Assembly (NCBI RefSeq): GCF_900177275.1
Contig: NZ_FXAG01000020.1
Coordinates: forward strand, 1 to 64,000
Origin: Pseudogulbenkiania subflava DSM 22618
Lineage (GTDB): Bacteria > Pseudomonadota > Gammaproteobacteria > Burkholderiales > Chromobacteriaceae
Reading direction: 5' to 3'
Length of the DNA stretch: 64,000 nucleotides
Shown: one piece after another, positions 20,139-27,638 of the stretch
How positions within the stretch are numbered: position 1 is the stretch's first letter
Layout of the letters: the number at the start of each line of letters is the position of its first letter
The notes under the pieces: model-generated
Seen by the model: the letters and a program-made list of their open reading frames with translations, nothing else
The model's database searches: none
Told to the model about the DNA's origin: nothing
Position numbers and translations under genes: made by a program

Positions 20139-20819
20139 ATGCTTCTACGTATTCCCGATGTCCTGACACGTGAAGAGCTGGCTCTCGCCCGTCGCATGAT
20201 GGTCAGTGCCCAGTGGCAGGATGGCCGTGTTACCGCCGGCCATCAGGCTATCGAGATGAAGAACAACTTACAGTTGCCACCCACGGGGGACGCCGCGCGC
20301 GAACTGGCCCCCCTGGTACAGCGTGCCTTGGCGCGCAATCCGCTCTTTATGTCAGCCGTGCTGCCCAAGGTGGTGATGACGCCGATGTTCAACTGCTATC
20401 AGTCCGGTATGACCTATGGCAATCATGTCGACAATGCGGTCCGGAGCGATCCGCTGACTGGCCAGCATGTGCGTACCGATATCTCCTGCACGCTATTTCT
20501 TAGCGAACCACAGGAATATGAAGGTGGCGAACTGGTGGTGGAAGATACCTACGGCAGCCACTCGGTAAAGCTTCCGGCCGGCGAGATGATTGTCTACCCA
20601 TCAGGAAGCTTGCACCGAGTGGAGCCGGTCAGAGCGGGGGCACGCCTGGCCTCGTTCATGTGGGTGCAAAGCCTGGTGCGGGATGCCAGCCGGCGCGCCA
20701 TCCTGTTCGAGATGGATAGGTCCGTGATGAATTTGCGTCAGAAACTGGATAATTGCCAGGAATTGGTGGACCTGACCGCGTGCTATCACAAGCTGCTGCA
20801 GCAGTGGGCGGAAATCTGA
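20139..20819 (+). CDS. PKHD-type Fe(II)/2-oxoglutarate hydroxylase (PiuC/YbiX family)
   Basis: Fe(II)- and 2-oxoglutarate-dependent oxygenase of the PiuC/YbiX group, 226 residues, normal length. The iron ligands are seen in YGNHVDNAV (His-x-Asp) and SGSLHRVEPV (distal His); Arg for 2-oxoglutarate lies in ARLASFMWVQSL. Family members often sit beside TonB siderophore receptors and are iron-regulated; no receptor is present here. CAGGAAATTTCC precedes the ATG. Substrate unknown. Confidence 0.9.
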   Translation: MLLRIPDVLTREELALARRMMVSAQWQDGRVTAGHQAIEMKNNLQLPPTGDAARELAPLVQRALARNPLFMSAVLPKVVMTPMFNCYQSGMTYGNHVDNAVRSDPLTGQHVRTDISCTLFLSEPQEYEGGELVVEDTYGSHSVKLPAGEMIVYPSGSLHRVEPVRAGARLASFMWVQSLVRDASRRAILFEMDRSVMNLRQKLDNCQELVDLTACYHKLLQQWAEI

Positions 20820-20841
20820 CGCGCTGCCGGGCTGGGGCAGG

Positions 20842-21711
20842 TCAACGCCATGTTTGGCGGGCCGCCTTTTCCAGCATGGGCCAGATGGATGCCCAGCAGC
20901 ATTGATGGTCGGCGCCTGGCACCACCACCACGCTTGGTTGGTGAGTGGCCGGAAAACGCGCCGCGTATGGCTGTACCGCGGCTAGCCCGACCAGAGTGTC
21001 GTTTCCACCGACAAAATGCACTTGGGGCACGACCTGTAGCGCCTGCCAGCTGTCGGCCGGATTAAGCGATCCCGATAACGGGGTGAGATGGTTCTGCCTC
21101 GTCCAGGCCTGATGATCCAGGTTGGCGGCGACCGTAATGAGGCCGGCCACGTCCTGCCTTCGGGCGGCCAGCAGGGCGGCAATCGCCCCGCCTCCCGAGT
21201 AGCCCACCAGAATCAGGCGCTGTGCATGGAACGGCTGCTTAAGCTGGTCGACCGCCTGATTGATCGCTTCAATCACTTCCGGGGCAAAGCGGTGGCTGGT
21301 CCAGTATTTCGGTTCGCATTGGGCATTGTCGGCCAGTTCATACTGACATGGGCGTGACAGGTAGACGGCGGGGCCAGGGTCCTGCAGCGCCAGCCTCAGG
21401 CCGAGCGGGTTTACCGGGGTTGGGTCAAAAGAGGGTGTGTCGGCAGCAAGCCAGGCCAAGCCGTCACCTTCCAGGTAGACGGTGAGCGTGGCGGCGGACC
21501 GGGTGTCTGTCGCTTGGTAACTTCTCAGAGAGAACCGGTCTGTGCTGAGCAGAACAGCATGCCAGCCGTGCGAGTTGGCGAGCTGCGCGGCGAGCTGGCT
21601 GCGTTCATCCACCGTCGGTATGTGCATGCAGGCGGTCAATAGCCCCATGAGCAGGCAGCCGAAGGCTGGGCGCATCCATCGCTCGAACCAGAACCGGGTG
21701 TTACGTCGCAT
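20842..21711 (-). CDS. Lipoprotein-type alpha/beta hydrolase
   Basis: 289 residues beginning with a signal peptide and lipobox (LLMGLLTAC), so probably an envelope-anchored lipoprotein. An alpha/beta-hydrolase core follows: VYLEGDGLAW, the nucleophile motif GYSGGG and a late PGADHQCCW with the probable catalytic His. Substrate unknown. It lies between the dioxygenase (convergent, 22 bp apart) and the autotransporter (same strand, with a terminator between). Confidence 0.75.
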   Translation of the reverse strand: MRRNTRFWFERWMRPAFGCLLMGLLTACMHIPTVDERSQLAAQLANSHGWHAVLLSTDRFSLRSYQATDTRSAATLTVYLEGDGLAWLAADTPSFDPTPVNPLGLRLALQDPGPAVYLSRPCQYELADNAQCEPKYWTSHRFAPEVIEAINQAVDQLKQPFHAQRLILVGYSGGGAIAALLAARRQDVAGLITVAANLDHQAWTRQNHLTPLSGSLNPADSWQALQVVPQVHFVGGNDTLVGLAAVQPYAARFPATHQPSVVVVPGADHQCCWASIWPMLEKAARQTWR

Positions 21712-21730
21712 ATCCTTCCCGCATCAGAAT

Positions 21731-21759
21731 GTAAAAAGCCACGGGGCACCCCGTGGCTT
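21731..21759 (-). terminator. Intrinsic terminator of the autotransporter gene
   Basis: Read leftwards, AAGCCACGGGG pairs with CCCCGTGGCTT (21736-21759) and is followed by TTTTT. It lies 21 bp past the autotransporter stop and upstream of the hydrolase gene. Confidence 0.85.
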
Positions 21760-21780
21760 GGTGTCGGCAGGGCCGCTTGC

Positions 21781-24396
21781 TTAGAACATCCAGCGAGCCT
21801 TCAGGGAGGCCGTCTGGTTGGTGAAGCCCTCGCGGATTTCGACGTCGTAACGAGCGGACAACTCCACGCCGTTATTCAGCTTGGTGACCAGACCCAGGCC
21901 GCCGCGCGCCAGCCAGGGGCTGGGGTCGATGCCTTTCGTCGTGAAGGCGGCCGAGGGCGATCCCGCAAAAGCGGCGGTGATGCTGGACTGCTCGTTCATG
22001 AAGTCATAACCGCCACCCAGGCTGGCCAGCAGCGTGGTCCGGTCGGACAGGTTATGCGTCAGCTTGCCCTCCAGAGAGAGTACCAGTTCCTCGGTGCGAT
22101 TCCCATCGACAATCAGATTGAGCGCATCCGCCCCGGTCTCGGTGTAGCCATCGTCGTGAATCACGGTGTAATCCGCGCGGATGGAGGGGGTCAGCGTGGT
22201 CTTGGTCGACAGGGCATAGCTGCGAGCCAGGCCAGTGCCGACATGGGCGCTCCAACTGCTGTAGTCGGATCGGGCGATGCGGTTGATGCCACCAAAGTCG
22301 ATCTGGCGATCGCCCTGGGTGTCGTGCAGACCGACATCCGCTTGGAAGCTCAGGTCCATGGCATCGCTCAGGCTGTGGCTGCCGTAGGCGACCAGCTGAT
22401 AGGTGTCGACCGTGGCGCTCTGGCGGGCGACGGTGGACTTGCTGTCCACATCGCTGCGCGAATACGCGAAGGCCAGACCCAGGCGGTTCTGGGCCTTGAT
22501 CTCGGCATCCGCGCCAAGCACGAAACCGTAGGTGTTGGCGTCATAGCCGCTGGCGCCATTGTGGTTCTCCTGTTCCGCCCAGCTGCCGAACGGCTTGAAC
22601 CACAGTTTCCTGTCGCTCAGTGCGTCATCCCCGCTGGAGCGGCCAAGCTGGCCTTCCTGGCGCGATTGCACGATACGATTGGAACTGTGCAGCGCGCCGC
22701 TGATGGTTTGGCCGACACCCGCCGTCGTCAGAGGGAGCAACTGGGAGACGGCGTTGGAAACCTGTTGCGAGGTTTCCAGTTTGCCAAGCTCGGTGATGAC
22801 GGTCTGCATGTCGCTGTTGCTGGTGCCGTTATCCACCAGATTGTCGATCACCCCTGCCGCCCCGAGAGCAGGGCTGTTGCTGTTGTCGTTCGCGGCCTGG
22901 GTGGCCGTCAGAGCTTTGATCACTTTCAGATCAATGTGGCCGCCCGTGCCTTCGGTGGCTTGGCTCTGGAAGTTGAACATGGCGCTGTTGTCGGTCACCG
23001 AGGTGAAATTGCCGCTCAGGTTCCCGGCGGTGACGACGTTGGCCAGTGTGGCACCGACTGCCAGGGTGTTGACCTCAGACACATTGACGTCGATGCGGCC
23101 GGCAATCGAGGCATTGCCGGAAACCGCCAGTTGGGAGTAGTTGCCGGTGTTGCTGCCGCTGGCTGCGATGCGCAGCGTGCCGGAGGCAGTCTGGGTGAAA
23201 TCGCCGCCGATATAACTCTGGAAAGCAGAGTGAGCGTTGGACAGGTCGATCAGGCCGCTGTTGGTGAATTGCAGCGAGCCGCCATTCAAGTTCCATATAT
23301 TAATGGCACCGTTCATCACGCCGGTGGAGAGGTTTTCGATGGTGCCGGTGGTACCACTCTCGTTGTAGCCGTACAAGGAGTAAGCATGCTGGTCGCTCTC
23401 TCCCGAAATGGTGCCGCGGTTGATGAGCGTACCGTTTAGATTGTTAATATATGCACCGATGCCGTACTCAGAGCCACTGCCGCTGAGGGTGCCTTCGTTG
23501 TACAAGGTGCCGTTCAAGGTGTGGATTTCGGCGCCGAACCCGAAAGCCGCTTGCCCGCTGATGGTGCCTGTGTTGTGAATCAGGCCGGTCTCGTTGACGG
23601 TATCCAGCCGAATACCGCTACCCCAGTAGTCCGCCTGACTACTGATCGTCCCGCTGTTTTCCAGGGTGCCGTTGAGGGTCGTTGCGTAGATACCGGCTGC
23701 GTACGAGTACCCGCTGTCGTTGCTGCTGTGCGCTTGTGCCGAAATGGTGCCGCTGTTGTTCAGCACGGCATCGGCGGCGATCTCGTTGCTGATGGAGATG
23801 CCGGCCGCGCTGGCCCAATAGTTTTCGGCTTGGGCCGAAGCGGTGATGGTGCCGCTATTGTTCAGCGTGCCCTGCATCGCGCTCGGGCTGCCTTCATAAA
23901 TACCGGCGGCAACCGCATAGTTGCTGCCGGTGGCGACGTCGCTGGCGGAGATGGTGCCGTTATTGTTCAGCGTGCCCAGGAGTTCGCGGTCGATCTTGAT
24001 GCCCGCCAGTGTGTCCGGGTTATAGCCGAAGCCATAGCCATAGCCGTAACCGTAGGTGGTGCCGGTACCGGTGGCGGAAATCGTGCCATTGTTGGTAAGC
24101 GTTTGGCCGCTGCCCAGATCGCCATTCACCCCGCCTTCGCCGGCCGTGATGGCGTACCACAAAGCCGAACGATTCAGCTCGTTGTTGATGGTTACATCAT
24201 TGTTGACGGTCAGGCTGACCTCTTTCGAGGCGACGCAATCCGCTTGATTGGAGCTGATCGTCTGGTTGCCGCTGCTGAAGCCATAATCACAGGCCAGGGG
24301 GGTAGCCGAGGCAGTCGGGATGTAAGCCAGGCTTGCTATAGCGGCCACCACCGCGCTGTGAAGGGTTTTTTTCTGCCAGCCAGAATGCTTTGACAT
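21781..24396 (-). CDS. Type Va autotransporter
   Basis: 871 residues: an N-terminal signal peptide with an extended basic start (MSKHSGWQKKTLHSAVVAAIASLAYIPTASA split at ...SATP), a passenger of about 560 residues, and a C-terminal 12-strand beta-barrel of about 280 residues ending in aromatic Phe (KARWMF). The passenger is built from repeats of the form GTLxNxGTISA, a beta-helix signature, and has an unusual YG-repeat loop near residue 115. It would be exported by Sec and cross the outer membrane through its own barrel. No protease or lipase triad was seen, so an adhesin-like role is likely. Its own terminator follows. Confidence 0.9.
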   Translation of the reverse strand: MSKHSGWQKKTLHSAVVAAIASLAYIPTASATPLACDYGFSSGNQTISSNQADCVASKEVSLTVNNDVTINNELNRSALWYAITAGEGGVNGDLGSGQTLTNNGTISATGTGTTYGYGYGYGFGYNPDTLAGIKIDRELLGTLNNNGTISASDVATGSNYAVAAGIYEGSPSAMQGTLNNSGTITASAQAENYWASAAGISISNEIAADAVLNNSGTISAQAHSSNDSGYSYAAGIYATTLNGTLENSGTISSQADYWGSGIRLDTVNETGLIHNTGTISGQAAFGFGAEIHTLNGTLYNEGTLSGSGSEYGIGAYINNLNGTLINRGTISGESDQHAYSLYGYNESGTTGTIENLSTGVMNGAINIWNLNGGSLQFTNSGLIDLSNAHSAFQSYIGGDFTQTASGTLRIAASGSNTGNYSQLAVSGNASIAGRIDVNVSEVNTLAVGATLANVVTAGNLSGNFTSVTDNSAMFNFQSQATEGTGGHIDLKVIKALTATQAANDNSNSPALGAAGVIDNLVDNGTSNSDMQTVITELGKLETSQQVSNAVSQLLPLTTAGVGQTISGALHSSNRIVQSRQEGQLGRSSGDDALSDRKLWFKPFGSWAEQENHNGASGYDANTYGFVLGADAEIKAQNRLGLAFAYSRSDVDSKSTVARQSATVDTYQLVAYGSHSLSDAMDLSFQADVGLHDTQGDRQIDFGGINRIARSDYSSWSAHVGTGLARSYALSTKTTLTPSIRADYTVIHDDGYTETGADALNLIVDGNRTEELVLSLEGKLTHNLSDRTTLLASLGGGYDFMNEQSSITAAFAGSPSAAFTTKGIDPSPWLARGGLGLVTKLNNGVELSARYDVEIREGFTNQTASLKARWMF
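24021..24055 (-). repeat. In-frame hexanucleotide (Tyr-Gly) repeat in the autotransporter
   Basis: Alternating TAY-GGY codons give YGYGYGYGFGY. The unit is 6 bp, so copy-number change would lengthen or shorten a surface loop without shifting the frame. Confidence 0.6.
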
Positions 24397-24820
24397 GAAG
24401 TATTTTCCTCTATTTGTAATACGGGTCCATCGTCCTCCAGCTCGGCCTCGGCAGCCGACTGGGGCGTGTAGGTGGGTGGTTTTGCAAAAAAAATGCTATC
24501 AGAGGTTTAATGGTATTTGCTTAGAAATTCTGTAAATGTATCTAAATAACAACATCATTGTCATAAGTTGCATGGATTAAAATGCCGAATGCCTGGATCG
24601 GGTACTCAATTGGTAATGAGGCAGGGGTTCGCCGTGCACCTGGGCGGTATCTTTTCTGACAGAGTGTTTCGCGTACTGGCAGTACCAGCCCATCCGTGTC
24701 CGATTGCTGGCTACCTTCTTTGACCCTATGTTCAGTCATTTCAAGAAACAGTCCTTACTTTCTTGATCGAATGCCTTGAGTGGATTAGTGCATTGATGAC
24801 ATTCTTAGAGGTGGGAGCTG
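24397..24820. other. AT-rich gap upstream of the autotransporter
   Basis: 424 bp without a convincing gene. The part next to the autotransporter (24480-24560) is AT-rich with A-runs and must hold its promoter. Open frames here are short and without family likeness. It marks the left edge of the low-GC island that ends at tRNA-Ser. Confidence 0.4.
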
Positions 24821-25054
24821 ATGGTGGCGGAAAGCACCAAGAATCCGGACGGAACGTCCTGAGATGTCGGGAACACGATCATTCACGCGGCCAAGTTCGA
24901 AGTGACGTTCGGCGGTGTACAGGTAGCTCCTAGCGAGGGGAAAGGGGAGTATGGCACCGCTGTGTCGCTATCTGCAGATGAACTCCAGTCCATTGCCTCA
25001 ATAGCTGTTTTCTTGGCGAAGATCCTCGGAGGTTCGTGGGAGCCCAACCCTTAG
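24821..25054 (+). pseudogene. Small gene with internal TGA, adjoining the IS element
   Basis: An ATG after GAGGTGGGAG opens a 77-codon frame that is broken by TGA at codon 14 (24860-24862) and then continues in the same frame to TAG at 25052-25054, the IS boundary. The part after the TGA reads as a plausible protein (VTFGGVQVAPSEGKGEYG, LSADELQSIASIAVFLAK). I do not recognise the family. It is most simply a nonsense-mutated or sequencing-broken gene in a decaying island; restart at a downstream GTG is possible. Confidence 0.45.
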
Positions 25055-25903
25055 AACCTGTTCAAAGTCTTTTGAGCAAGAGGCACAGGAAGGCAAGGTG
25101 GACGAATTGTAGGCTGGTATTGAGTAGCCGCTCGCAGTTCTTCCATAGCCGCCTGTTTTTCTCCAGCCAAGCGAAGCTGCGCTCGACGATCCAGCGCTTG
25201 GGCATCACCTTGAAGGTATGTAGCTCGCTTCGCTTGGCAATCTGCACCGTCACGGGCTCCGCCAGAATCTCACGCACGCCCTGCGCGAAGGGTTGGCCCA
25301 CATAGCCGCTGTCAGCCAGCAGACTTTGAACCCGATTCAGCCCGGATTTGCACCGCCTCAGCGTCTGCAGGGCTCCCTTGCGATCCGTCACCTCGGCCGT
25401 CGTGACTGCCACCGCGTGGGGCAGGCCCTGCGTGTCTACAGCAACGTGGCGCTTGATGCCCGAGACCTTCTTGCCTGCGTCATAGCCCTTCAGCGCCGCC
25501 GTGTCCGTGTTCTTCACGCTCTGCGCGTCCACGATCAAGAGCGTGCTGCAGGCGTTGCGCCCCTGTTTCTCTCGGGCCACGCCAACCTGATTTTTTAAGC
25601 GCCTGCTCCAGCAGGCTGCCGCCTTTGCGCGGCTCACTCCAGATGGCGAAGTACGAATGCACGGTGCGCCACTTGGGAAACTCTTCGGGAAGCATGCGCC
25701 ATTGGCAACCGCTCCTGAGCAGGTACAGCACCGCACAAAACACTTCATACAAGTCCACTCGCCGAGGGCTCGTTTTCTTGCGTGCGCTTTCCAGTAGCGG
25801 CTTGATGGCTTCAAATTGTTCGCGGCTGATGTCGCTTGGGTAGCTTTTTCTCACCCCCGGAGTTTCTCACATCCAACAGTGAACAGAGACTTTGAACAGG
25901 CTC
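25054..25903 (-). mobile_element. IS5-family insertion sequence, 850 bp
   Basis: Terminal inverted repeats GA(A/G)CCTGTTCAAAGTCT, 16 of 17 matching, at 25054-25070 and 25887-25903, flanked on both sides by TTA (25051-25053 and 25904-25906), a 3-bp target duplication. One transposase gene in two frames fills it. The clean duplication shows that the IS inserted as a unit after the surrounding genes were already joined as they are now. Its ends match the 101-bp miniature element at 58582. Confidence 0.9.
25062..25854 (-). CDS. IS5-family DDE transposase in two overlapping frames
   Basis: The first frame (25480-25854) encodes the N-terminal part (DISREQFEAIKPLLESARKK ... CQWRMLPEEFPKWRTVHSYF); the second (25062-25814) the DDE catalytic core: Asp in LLIVDAQSVKNTD, Asp in LLADSGYVG and Glu in WIVERSFAWLEKNRRL. 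They join at an A6 run (25591-25596, read leftwards), the usual site of frameshifting in IS5-type elements. By my reading the change is +1, so either programmed frameshifting or a one-base loss in the run is possible. Together about 260 residues, normal length. Confidence 0.85.
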
Positions 25904-26914
25904 TTAGAGCTGTTGCCCGGCGAGAGGATGTTTAGCCCCGCGATGCGGTTCGGGCACGGTTTCCGACGTGCAGTCAAACCCGAGGTGTTATTCCCTGGAG
26001 GGAGGCAACTATTTCAAACGCCTTTTTCCAGTGCCGCCAGCGACTATCCTATCGATAGATCAAAGGTTAAACCTGGGCAAAACGTGGCTTGGGATAGTGC
26101 CGCACCGGGTAACTTGTCAAACGTAGTCTTCACGCGGGGAACCAGCAATGCCACCGCATTGGCCACGCGAAGCGCGGTGCGAATCTACGAGATGCTCCAT
26201 GAGCTGCACGAACATGGAGGAGAGGACCTGCCGGAACCGCTGATGGGGGTGCTGATCAAGGCATTGCTGATCCATGGTGCAAGACAGCCTGAAAGTGCCA
26301 AGGCACAGCTCACGGCGGTGTTAAAGAATGCCCACAATTCACGTAAGTTTAAGGAAGTCATTGCGCGTTATGTTGGCTATGGCGCGGCAGATATAGAGCG
26401 CGTGCTAACGTGTACTGCGCAGCGTGCAACCGTACTCGGCTGTGGAGAAATTCGCGAGAACGAAGTGCATGAATATGCATTCCCATTGCCGGTGGGCTTG
26501 TCGGCGCAAAAACTCTGGCGGCGCCTGGTGGTTACGCTTGCATGGTTCACACCGATCAACCCAGATCATCGAAATCTCCGCGAAGCCAAGTTGGAGTTGG
26601 AGCCTGGCGGTGCCAAATGGGATGCAATTCCGCTGAGGCTGACTCGCCAAGATGGTGATCATAACCAAGTGCTTCGGGGGACTGTGCAACATGAAGTGCT
26701 TGAGGGGACGAATATTATCTCGGCTTACCAAGATGGCGAGATGTTGCGTATCCGAGTTACATGCAAAAAAAGTGCAACTGTCAGCCTAGATGACGTGATC
26801 CCCTATGGCCTTGCTGTGACACTGGAGGTCAAGGAAGACGTGGGTATTCCGATCTACCAGCAGATTCGTGCCAAACTCAAACCGCAAATTGTAGTTGGTG
26901 CTGGTCAGGCATGA
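25904..26914 (+). pseudogene. C-terminal fragment of a subtilisin-like (S8) serine protease
   Basis: About 335 codons in frame from the IS edge to TGA. Near the start it has KPEVLFPGG and then VVFTRGTSNATALATR, the GTS-x-A block with the catalytic Ser of subtilases (codon at 26144-26146). The Asp and His blocks that should lie upstream are missing, so the protease is dead; the long C-terminal extension resembles large subtilases found with AAA ATPases in defence islands (IetS type), which is inference. The truncation predates the IS, because the IS has an intact TTA duplication on both sides. A McrC fragment follows directly. Confidence 0.7.
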
Positions 26915-27373
26915 TCGGTTGGCAAGGCAGAATGTGCTGTCGTTGCCGGACCGTGAAGCGACCTGGATACGTCGACTGTTCGAGCGAGCGAGGGGGGCGG
27001 TTTTACGACGCGTGGTATTGAGCCCACGAGGATGGCGGGTGCTGTGCTGCGGCACTATGGGCTGGCAGATCGAGCAGAAGACGACTGGGATCGAAAAGAT
27101 CCTGCCGACGATGCGAACCGATGTCGTGCTCAAACACCCGTCACCAGATCTATGCTACCTGCGTTCTCAGGTTGGGCGCGGCGATGCGCTTGCTGATCGC
27201 GCTAGTGGATTGTTGTTGCATCCAGCGATGGCCAGATGGTCGATGAGACAGTGGTGATCCATGGACATCATGTGCGGTTTGCCGCTGTGGATTTGGCGGC
27301 CTCGCCGTCTGACATCAGATCGCAACTATCAAGGCTGTGCGAGACAACGCCACCGGCAAGGTTAGTTTTGTAA
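26912..27373 (+). pseudogene. Degenerate mcrC (5-methylcytosine restriction subunit) remnant
   Basis: Pieces of McrC are readable in more than one frame: RRLFER near 26970, SPRGWRVLC, GWQIEQ, KILPTMRTDVVL, then YLRSQVGRGDALADRASGLL, and after a frame change at about 27228 VVIHGHHVRFAAVDLAASPS to TAA at 27371. The part between TDVVL and YLRSQ, which in McrC carries the nuclease D-x-K strand (IIDTK-like), is absent. A G6 run at about 26992 marks another frame slip. The gene is therefore a 3' fragment without catalytic core. No mcrB is in the window. Confidence 0.7.
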
Positions 27374-27432
27374 AAACGGATGCTGCCAGCTAGAGAAGGA
27401 TGGGCAAACACTCTAGCCAACGCACCACTTGT

Positions 27433-27487
27433 TGTGGGATTTTATGTGGGACAAAATCAATAAACAAACGCAAGTTATTGATTTTGT
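27433..27487. repeat. Direct and inverted repeats beside tRNA-Ser (possible integrase arm sites)
   Basis: TGTGGGA occurs at 27433-27439 and 27445-27451, one helical turn apart. Next comes ACAAAATCAATAA (27451-27463), whose exact reverse complement lies at 27475-27487, with an 11-nt spacer. The cluster ends 8 bp from the 3' end of tRNA-Ser. Such repeats are typical of tyrosine-recombinase attachment regions; no integrase gene remains. The inverted repeat could instead be a tRNA terminator. Confidence 0.45.
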
Positions 27488-27495
27488 TGATAATT

Positions 27496-27585
27496 TGGCG
27501 GAAGCGGTGAGATTCGAACTCACGGAAGGCTCACACCTTCGGCGGTTTTCAAGACCGCTGCCTTAAACCACTCGGCCACGCTTCC
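27496..27585 (-). tRNA. tRNA-Ser (anticodon TGA)
   Basis: 90 nt including encoded CCA. Acceptor GGAAGCG pairs with CGCTTCC at the 3' side, the anticodon loop reads CTTGAAA with TGA, a long variable arm (CGAAGGTGTGAGCCTTCCG region) identifies a class II tRNA, and the T-loop is GTTCGAATC. It marks the right edge of the decayed island and is a common phage/island integration target. Confidence 0.95.
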
Positions 27586-27638
27586 GTATCGGAATGAGCA
27601 CGGAATATTACCGTCAGTTTGCGTTTTTGGCTAGGGCC

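Noticed and set aside
21781-24396. CRISPR-like repetition
   Set aside because: The repeats are degenerate codons of a beta-helix passenger, not identical repeats with spacers; no cas genes are present.
24825-24832. TGGCGGAA as a left attachment repeat matching the tRNA-Ser 3' end
   Set aside because: Only eight identical bases, too short to count as an att duplication.
26895-27257. Intact 120-codon gene after the subtilase fragment
   Set aside because: Its text is a frame-shifted piece of McrC and the McrC C-terminus continues in another frame, so it is a pseudogene.
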